Shown: positions 6,856 through 16,470 of the stretch, in pieces | Layout of the letters: each line of letters opens with the position of its first letter | Position numbering within the stretch: position 1 is the stretch's first letter | NCBI GenBank assembly: GCA_023432985.1 | Contig: JAEZEQ010000021.1 | Coordinates: forward strand, 1 to 28,903 | Direction of reading: 5' to 3' | DNA: 28,903 nt | From: Bacteroidota bacterium | GTDB taxonomy: Bacteria > Bacteroidota > Bacteroidia > CAIKAF01 | The notes under the pieces: generated by a model | The model's database searches: none | Seen by the model: only the letters and a program-made list of their open reading frames with translations | Told to the model about the DNA's origin: nothing | Translations under genes and position numbers: made by a program

Positions 6856-9483
6856 ATGGCAGACAACGAAGAGAATCTATTACCGGAAAACAATGATGGT
6901 CGCATAGTAGCGATAAATATCGAGGATGAAATGAAAACCGCCTATATCGATTATTCGATGTCGGTTATTGTATCTCGTGCTTTACCGGATGTCCGTGATG
7001 GATTAAAGCCTGTACATCGCCGTGTATTATACGGTATGTTGGAATTGGGTGTATTGAGTAATAGGCCGCATAAAAAATCTGCGCGTATCGTAGGGGAGGT
7101 ATTGGGTAAATTTCACCCGCACGGCGACAGCAGTGTATATGATACTATGGTGCGTATGGCTCAGGATTGGAGTTTGCGTTATCCTTTAGTAGATGGTCAG
7201 GGTAACTACGGATCGATTGACGGAGATCCACCGGCCGCTATGCGTTATACAGAGGCTCGATTGAGAAAAATTGCCGAAGAATTGTTGAATGACATCGACA
7301 AGAATACGGTTGATATGCGATTAAATTTCGATGATTCGCTTGAAGAGCCAACCGTACTTCCGGCTGCTATTCCGAATTTATTAATAAACGGTGCATCGGG
7401 TATTGCGGTGGGTATGGCCACCAATATGGCTCCACATAACCTAAGCGAGGTTGTAGATGGAATTGTGGCTTATATCGACAACAATGAAATCAGCATTGAA
7501 GAGTTGATGAAACATGTAAAAGCGCCCGATTTTCCAACAGGTGGAATTATATATGGCTATGAGGGCGTAAAAGATGCCTTTATGACCGGTCGCGGGCGTA
7601 TTGTAATGCGTGCTAAAGCACATTTCGAGACCTTAGCCGGCGGAAGAGAGGCGATTATAGTAACCGAAATTCCTTATCAGATTAATAAGGAAGAAATGCG
7701 CGAAAAAACCAATGATCTGATTGCAGAAAAGAAATTAGAGGGATTGATCTATGTACGCGATGAAAGCGACAGACATGGTATGCGCCTGGTATATGAGCTC
7801 AAAAGAGACGCCATTCCAAATGTGGTATTGAACAATTTATATAAGCATACGGCCCTTCAGACTTCATTTAGCGTCAACAATATTGCCTTAGTAAAAGGTC
7901 GTCCGGAGATGTTGAATTTGAAGGATATGATCCGTCATTATGTCGACCATAGACATGAAGTATTGGTGCGCAGAACACAGTTTGAATTAGAACAGGCCGA
8001 GAAAAGAGCGCATATATTAGAGGGATTGATAATTGCTTCGGATAATATAGACGAAGTAATCAAAATCATACGTGCTGCTGCGAGTCCCAATATTGCCATA
8101 GAGCAATTAATGGCTCGTTTCGAGTTGTCCGAAATTCAATCTCGTGCGATTGTAGACATGCGTTTACGTCAACTAACCGGACTAGAGCAAGATAAATTGC
8201 GGGCGGAGTATGATGACTTGATGAAGCTTATTCACTCGTTGAAAGAATTATTAGCGAATGTGGATTTGCGTATGGCCGAAATTAAGAAAGATCTATTGAT
8301 CGTTAAAGAGAAATTTGGAGATGCGCGTCGTTCTGAAATTACTTACAGTGGTGAAGACATGACCATTGAGGACTTAATTGCAGATGAGGCCATGGCCATT
8401 ACCATATCGCATAAAGGCTATATTAAGCGTACACCGCTTGTCGATTATCGTCGTCAGAACAGGGGAGGAACCGGTAGCAGAGCCAGTGGAACCCGTGATG
8501 AAGATTTTCTGGAACATTTGGTTATCGCCACCGCACACGATTATATGCTATTCTTTACAGAGAAAGGGCGTTGTTATTGGTTGCGGGTATTCGAGATACC
8601 TGAAGGTGATAAAACGGCAAAGGGCAGACCCGTACAAAACCTTATAAATATTGAGCCGGATGATAAAATCAAGGCTTATATAAACGTAAAAACACTTTCG
8701 GATGAAAACTATCTGAAAGAGAATTATATCGTAATGTGTACCCGTAAAGGTACAATCAAAAAGACCACGCTCGAAGCATATAGTCGTCCGCGTACTAATG
8801 GTATCAACGCAATAAATGTAAGAGAAGGCGATGAATTAATCGAAGCAAAATTGACCAATGACAACAGTCATATTCTTATTGCCGTGAAAAGCGGACGTGC
8901 CATCCGATTCCCTGAAAATAAAGTACGCCCTATGGGTAGAACAGCAACGGGAGTGAGAGGTATTACCTTAGCAAATGATCAGGATGAGGTGATCGGAATG
9001 ATCTGTGTAAGCAATACGGAAAACAATGTATTGGTCGTTTCTGAAAAAGGCTATGGTAAACAAAGTGCTTTGGATGATTATCGCATCACAAACAGAGGAG
9101 GTAAAGGTGTGAAAACCATGAAAATTACCGACAAAACCGGAGATATAATTTCCATTTTGGAAGTAACCGCCGATGAAGATTTGATGATTATAACCAAAAA
9201 AGGTACTTTGATTCGCCTGAGCTTGGAGTCATTGCGCGTTATGGGTCGTGCTACACAAGGGGTTAGACTGATAAACCTGAAAGGAACAGACAGTATTGCT
9301 GCCATTGCGAAAGTACCATCCGATATAAATGAAGATGAGGATATAGAAAAAATAGATTCTATCGAATTGGTTGATGATTTGATCGATAATTCGCCGGAAG
9401 ATACAGAAGATGCAGATGGATCAAATGACGAAAATGACAGCGAAAATACAGAGGAAACAGAGGACGGCGATAAAGGCGAATAA
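6856..9483 (+). CDS. gyrA: DNA gyrase subunit A
   Basis: An 875-residue type IIA topoisomerase subunit that, with GyrB, introduces negative supercoils. The catalytic tyrosine is Tyr131 in AAMRYTEARL. The quinolone-determining region reads HPHGDSSVYD, with Ser92 and Asp96 at the positions of E. coli Ser83 and Asp87, so no classic resistance substitution is present. The C-terminal beta-pinwheel starts after about residue 510 and contains a GyrA box QNRGGTG at 534-540, which argues for gyrase rather than ParC. A second, similar NRGGKG occurs at 746-751. The last 50 or so residues are a strongly acidic Asp/Glu tail. It is divergent from clpC, and the TPR gene begins 77 nt downstream on the same strand. 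Confidence 0.97.
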   Translation: MADNEENLLPENNDGRIVAINIEDEMKTAYIDYSMSVIVSRALPDVRDGLKPVHRRVLYGMLELGVLSNRPHKKSARIVGEVLGKFHPHGDSSVYDTMVRMAQDWSLRYPLVDGQGNYGSIDGDPPAAMRYTEARLRKIAEELLNDIDKNTVDMRLNFDDSLEEPTVLPAAIPNLLINGASGIAVGMATNMAPHNLSEVVDGIVAYIDNNEISIEELMKHVKAPDFPTGGIIYGYEGVKDAFMTGRGRIVMRAKAHFETLAGGREAIIVTEIPYQINKEEMREKTNDLIAEKKLEGLIYVRDESDRHGMRLVYELKRDAIPNVVLNNLYKHTALQTSFSVNNIALVKGRPEMLNLKDMIRHYVDHRHEVLVRRTQFELEQAEKRAHILEGLIIASDNIDEVIKIIRAAASPNIAIEQLMARFELSEIQSRAIVDMRLRQLTGLEQDKLRAEYDDLMKLIHSLKELLANVDLRMAEIKKDLLIVKEKFGDARRSEITYSGEDMTIEDLIADEAMAITISHKGYIKRTPLVDYRRQNRGGTGSRASGTRDEDFLEHLVIATAHDYMLFFTEKGRCYWLRVFEIPEGDKTAKGRPVQNLINIEPDDKIKAYINVKTLSDENYLKENYIVMCTRKGTIKKTTLEAYSRPRTNGINAINVREGDELIEAKLTNDNSHILIAVKSGRAIRFPENKVRPMGRTATGVRGITLANDQDEVIGMICVSNTENNVLVVSEKGYGKQSALDDYRITNRGGKGVKTMKITDKTGDIISILEVTADEDLMIITKKGTLIRLSLESLRVMGRATQGVRLINLKGTDSIAAIAKVPSDINEDEDIEKIDSIELVDDLIDNSPEDTEDADGSNDENDSENTEETEDGDKGE

Positions 9484-9560
9484 TTGTTGTTCTTTGGTTA
9501 AATTTAATTCGTTTAATTTGAAAAACAGTATAATTGAATTATAAATTTATTTAAGTATTC

Positions 9561-10778
9561 ATGAAGAAATTAATATTAGCAGCGGCCGGTTTATACATAG
9601 GGGTATCGGCCATGGCACAGGAAGGAAAGATTTTGGAGGCCTATGAATATCGTTCGGTTTACCTTACGGAGAGCAGAAGCGGAAATGCGGATGTGGCTAT
9701 TGAGAATTTATTAAAAGCGAAAAATGCAATTGATATAGCCAGTACAGATGAGCGAACAGCTAGCAAATCAAAAACATGGAAAAGAAAATTCGATGTATAT
9801 TTTTCCATTTTATCCGATACCAGCAAGAGTTCGCGCTTACTGCCTTTTAAGGAGGAAGCTATAAAAACATGTATAGAAGCAAATAAAAAGGCGCGTACTA
9901 TTGAAGTAAACGAGAGAAACGGTAAGCCTAAAATATTCGAAGAAGGAGAATTGGATATTTATTCTCAGGTATTGGCCAAGATATTGTATATGAGTGGGTA
10001 TGAAGCCGCCACGAAAGAGTTTTATGCAGAAGCAGGAGAGGCATTCGAATTGGCACATCAGGTGTATGGCGACATAGGAAGACCTGATACAGCTTCGTTG
10101 ACCAATGCATTTATTTCCTATACAAATGCTGCATCTAGCAAAGAAGAATATAGACCCAAGGCCATAGAATTGGGAAATAAAATCGTTTCAATGAAAATTA
10201 AGGATGCACCTTTGTATAATTCCTTATCGAAATTGCATATTGCCAACGGCGATACCACACAAGCTTTGCAGGTAATTAAAAGTGCCCGTTCCGAATTCCC
10301 GAATGAGCCATCGTTTATAACGTCCGAATTCAATATTTATATCGAAATGGGCAAGAATGATTTGGCATTAAAAGCCCTTAATGATGCATTAGAAGCATAT
10401 AAAGAGGATCCTGAAATGATGCGTGATTTGTATTTTAATTATGGCTATATTCTTGATCAAGAAAAGAAGATAGAAGGAGCCAGAGAGTATTATATCAAAT
10501 CATACGAAATCGACAATAATTTTACTTCAGCGTTGAATAACCTGGCTGGAACCTATTTGGAAGAAGCCAATCCCATTATCAATGACATGAATAATTTGCC
10601 TGTGAATGAAGTAACTAAGTATAAGGAAATGAAAGCAAAAGCTCAAGTTCTTTATAAAGAAGCTGCCAAGTATTTGGAAAAAGTATATGCATTGGAACCA
10701 ACAGATAAGTTGAAAATGAATTTGTACGAATTGTATAATTTCCTCGATGATCAGGAGAATATGAAACGTTTCGAATAA
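9561..10778 (+). CDS. Exported tetratricopeptide-repeat protein
   Basis: A 405-residue protein with a clear Sec signal peptide (MKKLILAAAGLYIGVSAMA, cleavage expected before Gln20), so it acts in the periplasm or at the outer membrane. From about residue 215 onward, helix pairs spaced about 34 residues apart match TPR repeats, for example around LYNSLSKLHIANGDTTQAL and NLAGTYLEEANP; TPRs usually mediate protein contacts. Nothing marks a catalytic function. It follows gyrA by 77 nt with no terminator between them, so it may be read through from gyrA, although TTAATTTG about 40 nt upstream could serve as its own -7 box. A strong terminator follows. From memory, Bacteroidota genomes often have such a gene next to gyrA; its role is unknown. 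Confidence 0.85.
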   Translation: MKKLILAAAGLYIGVSAMAQEGKILEAYEYRSVYLTESRSGNADVAIENLLKAKNAIDIASTDERTASKSKTWKRKFDVYFSILSDTSKSSRLLPFKEEAIKTCIEANKKARTIEVNERNGKPKIFEEGELDIYSQVLAKILYMSGYEAATKEFYAEAGEAFELAHQVYGDIGRPDTASLTNAFISYTNAASSKEEYRPKAIELGNKIVSMKIKDAPLYNSLSKLHIANGDTTQALQVIKSARSEFPNEPSFITSEFNIYIEMGKNDLALKALNDALEAYKEDPEMMRDLYFNYGYILDQEKKIEGAREYYIKSYEIDNNFTSALNNLAGTYLEEANPIINDMNNLPVNEVTKYKEMKAKAQVLYKEAAKYLEKVYALEPTDKLKMNLYELYNFLDDQENMKRFE

Positions 10779-10796
10779 TATCTTTTTTATTAAAGT

Positions 10797-10822
10797 AAAG
10801 CTGCCTTAGGGCAGCTTTTTTT
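10797..10822 (+). terminator. Rho-independent terminator of the TPR gene
   Basis: AAAGCTGCC (10797-10805) pairs with GGCAGCTTT (10810-10818) across a TTAG loop and runs into a T tract to 10822. It lies 18 nt after the stop codon. Confidence 0.92.
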
Positions 10823-11160
10823 ATGAATATACGTGAAGAGATGCAGAGTTGGCACCGCATTAATCCATAATGAGTCGGAAAAGTTCTAGTGAATAGATCA
10901 GGGTATAAGTAATAGACAAAGACAGATTTCAGGAGCGAGGGGCTATCTCTTTATAACTTACTTTACATAATGTAAATTATAGGAAAATATTACTAAAGTC
11001 AAATCCACAGCCATAAGCTTCAATGCATAAATAATCGATTTTATGAAGTCCTCGAGAATCCCATATAACTAATCTGGATTACCTAAATTATTTTTATCAG
11101 CAGCGTGCGCATATAAATATTCAGCATGTCATATGGAAAACAGAATTCAAATACCCAATA
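10823..11160. other. AT-rich spacer without genes
   Basis: This stretch lies between two facing terminators. I see no plausible ORF with coding character, no RNA gene and no notable repeat in it. Confidence 0.6.
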
Positions 11161-11192
11161 CAAAAAAAAGGCTGCCTGAAGCAGACAGCCTT
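11161..11192 (-). terminator. Rho-independent terminator of the 1139-residue protein gene
   Basis: AAGGCTG (11168-11174) and CAGCCTT (11186-11192) pair, and the stem continues inward as CTG/CAG past one mismatch. On the minus strand it is followed by a U tract (A run ending at 11169). The gene's stop codon lies about 20 nt upstream. Confidence 0.88.
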
Positions 11193-11214
11193 TATAAATT
11201 TAAGCAGATTAATA

Positions 11215-14200
11215 TTAATTCCTGCGGATTAATTTCACGGTTTCCTGGAATCCGTTCTGATTAATCAAGATCATGTAAACCCCGCTTGAAAGCGATTGTT
11301 TTACCATATAAGGTTCATTCACTTGAATATCATTCAAATCCATAATTTTGGAACCTGTGATGCTGTATAATGCAGCATGAATTGGTTCTTGCGAATCGGA
11401 ATGAATCATAATAGTAAACTCACCATTGGTCGGATTCGGATATACGATGGTTTCAAATCCTTCATTAATCAACATCTCTCCTATCTCATTTGCACTTTTG
11501 GTAACAGGACCGCAAGTAGTTCCGCATGGACCTAATTGATCTCCCTCATGAAGAGTTAAATGCGTATTCACGGCATTTGGTGAAATACTGAGTGTTTGTG
11601 GATTATTCGGATTTCCCGGAGGAACGTGACAGATAATCACTTTTCCATTTCCTTTACCGTTTCCATTTCCGGGTGCACGTGCATCGATTACACAAATAGT
11701 GATTTCGCATATACTACTGCAACCATTCTCGTTTGTTACCTCTACGGTGAAAGTATAATTTCCGGCTGCACTTGGAGTAAATACAGGATTTGGACAATCT
11801 GAACAGCTTAATTCGCCCGAAGGAGTCCAATTATAACTGTAAGAATTGCCACCGTTTACCGTAGTACTAAGCGTTGTAGATTGTGCTCCATAACCCAGAT
11901 AAATCGTATTCGGATTTCCACCCGTAAATACATTCGAATTAGGCACAGATACGATAGAACAACTCAATTGTTCTTCTATGGTAACATTGGCTGTACAGCT
12001 ACTTGCATTACCGTTAATATCAACCACAGTAAGCGTTACCTCATGCGTTCCTACATCCTCACATGTAAAAGTATTCGGAGAAACACTCATAGAAGCAATT
12101 CCACAATTATCGCTGCTGTTATCATTCACATCAGAAGCTTCTACTACTCCTACTCCATTGATAAAGCTTAGAGTAAAGTCTTTACAATTAGCTTGTGGCG
12201 GTGTTTGATCGTCGACTACAACGTCTTGGGTTTGAGAAGATATATTTCCATTTCCGTCGTCATAAGTCCACGTAATGCTATAACTTCCTTGTGCATCATA
12301 ATAAATCGGATCATTTGTGGTTGCAACGATTGTTCCGCCGCAATTATCACTTGCCGTTGGAGCCATTACATTTGCGCTACATTCTCCGGTTACGGTTTCC
12401 AATACAGCAATATCCGCAACAGGTGCGCTATTATCGATAACGGTAACAATAGAGCTACATGTGCCTATATTATTACTATTATCTGTAGCATAAACAGTAA
12501 TGGTATTTGCACCTAAATCGGCACAAGTAAAATCGGATTGAGAAAGCCAGATACTGCTTACTTCACATGGTTCGTGATCGTGGTGAAGCACTTGTCCGTG
12601 TACGATAGTAGCCTGTCCGTTTGCATCCAAATATACACTTGCATTTTGGCAATGCAAATCCGGAACAATAGTATCTAAAACAGTAACATTTGCCGTACAG
12701 CTGCTTACATTATTGTTGGCATCGGTTACGGTTAAAACCACTTCATTGAGTCCCAATTGCGAGCAATCGAAGGATAGTTCATTTATAGACAAAGTAATGC
12801 TATTGCAATCGTCATAAGATCCATTATCAACATCTGCAGCATAAATATTTGCAAATCCATTTGCATCTAGATATAAGGTAATGTCCTTACAAAGTGCGGT
12901 TGGAGGAGTTGTATCGGATGCTGCAAGAATGGTAACTGTAGAGGTAGCGGGACAATTATTGGCATCAACAACGGCAACGGAATAGGTTCCCGGTGCAAGA
13001 TTGCTGAAAAGTCCGCTCGATTGAGGTGTTGAACCGTCCAAAGAATAAGAATAAGGCGATACGCCGTTAGAAGCGGTCCATTCAACCGAACCATTATTTT
13101 CATTACAAGAAGCATGAATTATTTCGGGTGTAAGGCTAAGCGGGAGTGAGGCCCCTCCTACTGTTACGGTACTGCTGCCCGTACAATGCATTCCGTCAAC
13201 AATGGTTACACTATATGTTCCTGATGGCACACCTGAAATAGATTGACTGCTGGAGCTGAATCCGTTTGGTCCGGTCCATGAATAAGAGAATGGTGCAACA
13301 CCGCTTGGCATAGAGGCCGTAGCCGTTCCATCAGATAAGCCGCAAGTAGCTGCTGTAGATGAAGTTTGCAAGGTTTGAGTTTCTGCGCATGGCACGGTAA
13401 TATTAAATGTACGTACCGAACCTGCAGGAATCGGACAGTTATTATCCAACGCATTAATCGAGATGGCAAAAGTATTCGCTGCATGGGCACTTGTAGGCGT
13501 AAAACAGAACTCAGCATTCGTAAATCCGGGACCACTTGATAATATGGTAAATGTAGCCGGAGGAAGAATTCCACCTGTAGCGGTTACACTTAGATTATTG
13601 TTATTGGCATCAGTAACGGTAACGGGGATACAAATGGTTTGACCAACGTTAACCACCTGATTATTGATTGGCGCTATAACCGGTGTTGCGTTTGCTCCAC
13701 AATTGATAATGGTTACTTCCAAATCTCGGTATACCTCACCTATTTTTACGCCATTTCTGTACTCCTCTGCACGAATTGCAATTACTGCGCGCTGATTGAG
13801 TACTGTAGGTGTAAAATTAATAATACCTGTAGAAGGATCGATGGTAATGGGTGTAGAAGATGAAAGCGGATTTAATGCGGTAAAACTACCAGCATACAAT
13901 ACATTATTAGTAAAAGATCTACGTGCAGGCACTAAAGAGTATACCAATGCATCGCCATCCGGGTCAAATGCGTTCAGTGATAAACTGGCCAATTGTCCCA
14001 AACAATACACCCCATTGGATGGATTAAGGAAAATGGGCGAATTGTTATTATATGCCATATTTTGCGCCGGAATGGTGGTAGTCAAAAATGTTTCTTGACT
14101 TCCTGAACTATTCAAGTTCGTGATTCCATTTGCCCGACAACATTGAGCATAGTCCAATCGAACCGGATAAGTTAGCGTATTAGGCAAAGTCAGATTTGCC

Positions 14201-14634
14201 TCATATACATACTCTTGCACTCCATTGATGGGACTACTCGGATTGGTACAGCGTGTTACCTGACCCTGACAAATAATAGATCGCTCAATAACCGGACCTA
14301 CCCTTAATAGGGTTAGGTTCTGTATCAATCCATTGGTCTGTGCATTTACCACTCTCACCTGCATATTGCTAGGCATGGTAATACCCGCACAATCCCTGAA
14401 AATGGTGAGTTTTACCCTATAGGTATTTGAAGTAGCCGTGCTACTGAGGTATGAATACGTAATATCTCCGCCGACTATGTGCGAAGAATGCGCTTCATTA
14501 AAAGTGAATAAGGCGAGCAATACCAATGCCAGCTTAAAAAAGCCGGCCAACGGCCTCCCTTTGTTTTTCCCTCTCAAAATGGGGGATGCATGCTCGCAAG
14601 ACGAGTTCATACACATGTTTTGTTGAGATTTCAT
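11215..14634 (-). CDS. T9SS-exported SprB/HYR-repeat surface protein
   Basis: A 1139-residue modular secreted protein. Order: a signal peptide with an unusually long n-region (hydrophobic core 32-45, cleavage near residue 50); a conserved Bacteroidota N-terminal module starting SHIVGGDITYSYL with paired cysteines (51-312); a cadherin/Ig-like module (about 315-415); two SprB-like repeats (about 417-492 and 497-570, each ending in GTYSV..VVD-type strands); four HYR-like repeats (about 573-653, 655-734, 735-808, 810-887); a PKD-like module (890-983); a Gly/Asn linker and a CHVPPGNP module (998-1040); and a C-terminal T9SS type A sorting domain from YPNPTNGEF (1065) to KLIRRN. Such proteins are adhesins or gliding-associated surface fibres; no catalytic site is seen. 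The start at 14634 fits a -7 box 22 nt upstream. It is transcribed alone. Confidence 0.9.
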   Translation of the reverse strand: MKSQQNMCMNSSCEHASPILRGKNKGRPLAGFFKLALVLLALFTFNEAHSSHIVGGDITYSYLSSTATSNTYRVKLTIFRDCAGITMPSNMQVRVVNAQTNGLIQNLTLLRVGPVIERSIICQGQVTRCTNPSSPINGVQEYVYEANLTLPNTLTYPVRLDYAQCCRANGITNLNSSGSQETFLTTTIPAQNMAYNNNSPIFLNPSNGVYCLGQLASLSLNAFDPDGDALVYSLVPARRSFTNNVLYAGSFTALNPLSSSTPITIDPSTGIINFTPTVLNQRAVIAIRAEEYRNGVKIGEVYRDLEVTIINCGANATPVIAPINNQVVNVGQTICIPVTVTDANNNNLSVTATGGILPPATFTILSSGPGFTNAEFCFTPTSAHAANTFAISINALDNNCPIPAGSVRTFNITVPCAETQTLQTSSTAATCGLSDGTATASMPSGVAPFSYSWTGPNGFSSSSQSISGVPSGTYSVTIVDGMHCTGSSTVTVGGASLPLSLTPEIIHASCNENNGSVEWTASNGVSPYSYSLDGSTPQSSGLFSNLAPGTYSVAVVDANNCPATSTVTILAASDTTPPTALCKDITLYLDANGFANIYAADVDNGSYDDCNSITLSINELSFDCSQLGLNEVVLTVTDANNNVSSCTANVTVLDTIVPDLHCQNASVYLDANGQATIVHGQVLHHDHEPCEVSSIWLSQSDFTCADLGANTITVYATDNSNNIGTCSSIVTVIDNSAPVADIAVLETVTGECSANVMAPTASDNCGGTIVATTNDPIYYDAQGSYSITWTYDDGNGNISSQTQDVVVDDQTPPQANCKDFTLSFINGVGVVEASDVNDNSSDNCGIASMSVSPNTFTCEDVGTHEVTLTVVDINGNASSCTANVTIEEQLSCSIVSVPNSNVFTGGNPNTIYLGYGAQSTTLSTTVNGGNSYSYNWTPSGELSCSDCPNPVFTPSAAGNYTFTVEVTNENGCSSICEITICVIDARAPGNGNGKGNGKVIICHVPPGNPNNPQTLSISPNAVNTHLTLHEGDQLGPCGTTCGPVTKSANEIGEMLINEGFETIVYPNPTNGEFTIMIHSDSQEPIHAALYSITGSKIMDLNDIQVNEPYMVKQSLSSGVYMILINQNGFQETVKLIRRN

Positions 14635-14655
14635 GGTTTAATTAAATTTAGACGC

Positions 14656-14663
14656 CAAACCTA
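14656..14663 (-). promoter_or_regulatory. -7 box of the SprB/HYR protein gene
   Basis: The minus strand reads TAGGTTTG, a perfect TAnnTTTG, ending 22 nt before the ATG at 14634. No clear TTG -33 element is seen. Confidence 0.5.
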
Positions 14664-14703
14664 TAATATCTACTGTATATATGCTAATTATACATATAAA
14701 AAC

Positions 14704-14715
14704 AGGAAAAATCCT
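14704..14715. repeat. Dyad 12-mer, copy 1
   Basis: AGGAAAAATCCT is a small inverted repeat (AGGA-AAAA-TCCT) about 40 bp upstream of the -7 box of the minus-strand surface-protein gene. An identical copy lies at 15200. Confidence 0.4.
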
Positions 14716-15199
14716 CCTTTTTTAAATACGCATAATTTCAATTAAAACTCTCTATTATCTAAGGATGAACCTTCCTTCATTATTTTTCGCTTACATGAAA
14801 ATTCCCTATAAAAACAGATAGAATAAATTTTTCAGATTGCATTGAATGATAATGTGACTATAGTAAAAAAAATCTTAATTTATTGAAAAACTGCATTTTT
14901 ATAAAGCAAGCTAATTCACATTTCTTATAGAAATGTTATTGCTATAAGATCATATTATTGAATTAAACTCGAAAATTTTGTAAAAAATAGCGCTACCCTT
15001 TCTCCATACGCATAAATTTAATCTTGGCATCGAGCGATTATTCTTGATGTCTTTATTGTATTTATATACTCAAAAAGCAAAAATTGTCATTTGTCATTTA
15101 GATGTAAATCGCTAAAAAACTGATGTATATCAAAAATAAATAAAATTAAGCTGCTCAGTTAATTTAAAAGCAGAGAATTAAATTACTGTAGTAAACAAT

Positions 15200-15211
15200 A
15201 GGAAAAATCCT
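15200..15211. repeat. Dyad 12-mer, copy 2
   Basis: Identical to the copy at 14704, and placed about 58 bp upstream of the -7 box of the DUF1801 gene. Confidence 0.4.
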
Positions 15212-15269
15212 GAAAATTTCAAGGAAATACCTTTAGTGTTCAGAATATGTGATTTTATTCATAATAGGC

Positions 15270-15277
15270 TATATTTG
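15270..15277 (+). promoter_or_regulatory. -7 box of the DUF1801 gene
   Basis: TATATTTG is a perfect TAnnTTTG match ending 21 nt before the ATG at 15298. Confidence 0.5.
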
Positions 15278-15297
15278 ATGAAGCAAAACATAGATGT

Positions 15298-15711
15298 ATG
15301 GCAAAAAACAAAACAACTTATACCGATCAGTCTGTAGACGAGTTTCTGGAAACCTATGTCGATAATGCTCAAAAATTAGCCGATAGCCTTATTTTAATTG
15401 ACCTTATGGAAAAATGGTCTAATTATAAAGCATGTATGTGGGGCCCCAGTATAATCGGATTTGGAAATTATAAGTATAGCTATGCCAGCGGACATAGTGG
15501 GGAGGCTCCTATCCTAGCCTTCTCTCCACGTAAAAATGCCCTCACTTTATATGTATACACCGATACTGAAAAAAGCAAACAACTGCTTCTTTCTTTGGGT
15601 AAATTTAAAATGACCAAGGCTTGTATTTACATTAAAAAACTATCCGATATTGATCTTCAGGTTTTACAGGAATTGTGTATGGAAAGTCTTACTAATCAGA
15701 AAGTATGCTAA
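15298..15711 (+). CDS. DUF1801 (YdhG-like) domain protein
   Basis: A 137-residue cytoplasmic protein. The central segment MWGPSIIGFGNYKY, then YASGHSGEAPILAFSPRKNALTLYVY, is the hallmark of the DUF1801/YdhG family, which shares a fold with the iron-chaperone-like YdhG proteins; the biochemical role is not established. Full length for the family and no signal peptide. It has its own -7 box, stands alone 131 nt upstream of the DinB-fold gene, and shows no terminator in between, so the two may be cotranscribed. Confidence 0.85.
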   Translation: MAKNKTTYTDQSVDEFLETYVDNAQKLADSLILIDLMEKWSNYKACMWGPSIIGFGNYKYSYASGHSGEAPILAFSPRKNALTLYVYTDTEKSKQLLLSLGKFKMTKACIYIKKLSDIDLQVLQELCMESLTNQKVC

Positions 15712-15843
15712 ATTTTTCACCTGAAAGTTTTATAATAACCTATTATCAAAAAACTAACAAGTAACATTATTAAGAGGTCTATTTACTTACTATTTTATTT
15801 TTAGCTATCCCAACCAGAATTCGTTACAGTAAAACAAATACAT

Positions 15844-16368
15844 ATGAAAAAATCAGACATAATCTATATTCCTGAAAAATATGGCTATTATATAGACCTG
15901 AATGAGGATTTAGAATTGAGTGATGCCTTTTCAGAAAGTTTAAAACAAATAGATGCCATAGATTTGGAAACATGGAAAAGGATTGGCACGAAAGCCTATG
16001 CAGAAGGAAAATGGTCCATTCATAAGATCATACAACATATTATAGACTGGGAAAGAATTTGGTGCTATAGAGTCGTCCTATTTGCACGTCAGGAGGGTTC
16101 TATTCCGGTCGGACATGAAGAGAACCGTATGGCGGAGCATTCTAATGCGGATGAATTGCCGATAGAACAATTAATAGGTGAACTTCGTGCCGTTCGTCTT
16201 TCCAGCATAGCCATGTTCGACTCATTTAATCCCCGTATTTTGCAGACCAATTGTAAATTTCACGCCTATGAAATGTCTGTTTTGGCCATGGGATTCAATA
16301 TTATCGGTCACCAACTACATCATTTCAAGGTAATTGAAGAAAGATATTTACATCTCGAAAGGCCATAA
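15844..16368 (+). CDS. DinB superfamily protein
   Basis: A 174-residue four-helix-bundle protein of the DinB/YfiT-like superfamily, most members of which bind a divalent metal through three histidines and are thought to be thiol-dependent transferases or hydrolases. The expected histidines are visible: His65 in KWSIHKIIQHIIDWER, and His156 with His160 in IIGHQLHHFKVIEERY. The name comes from a damage-inducible Bacillus gene and has nothing to do with DNA polymerase IV. The N-terminal segment with several tyrosines (about 1-20) is typical of Bacteroidota members. Substrate unknown. Confidence 0.85.
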   Translation: MKKSDIIYIPEKYGYYIDLNEDLELSDAFSESLKQIDAIDLETWKRIGTKAYAEGKWSIHKIIQHIIDWERIWCYRVVLFARQEGSIPVGHEENRMAEHSNADELPIEQLIGELRAVRLSSIAMFDSFNPRILQTNCKFHAYEMSVLAMGFNIIGHQLHHFKVIEERYLHLERP

Positions 16369-16470
16369 GCATAATATCTTTATTCGGTTTTCACTGAATT
16401 GAAAGTAAGATTACAGTCCTCAATAAAAAAAATGCGCAGCAATGTGCCTAATGCTTACTTTGGGGGCAAA

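Larger units (their letters stand above)
14635..15297. other. Long AT-rich divergent intergenic region
   Basis: 663 bp without a supportable gene. It contains a -7 box for each flanking gene (14656-14663 minus, 15270-15277 plus). The 12-mer AGGAAAAATCCT occurs at both 14704-14715 and 15200-15211, and ATACGCATAA occurs at both 14726-14735 and 15006-15015. I find no RNA gene signature and no clear terminator. Confidence 0.6.

Noticed and set aside
15844..16368. DinB-fold gene as DNA polymerase IV
   Set aside because: It has no polymerase motifs; the three-histidine four-helix pattern matches the unrelated DinB/YfiT metal-binding superfamily.
16402..16461. Inverted repeat AAAGTAAG / CTTACTTT between the convergent DinB and FKBP genes
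   Set aside because: Eight-bp AT-rich arms separated by 44 nt with no T tract; not convincing as a terminator or operator.
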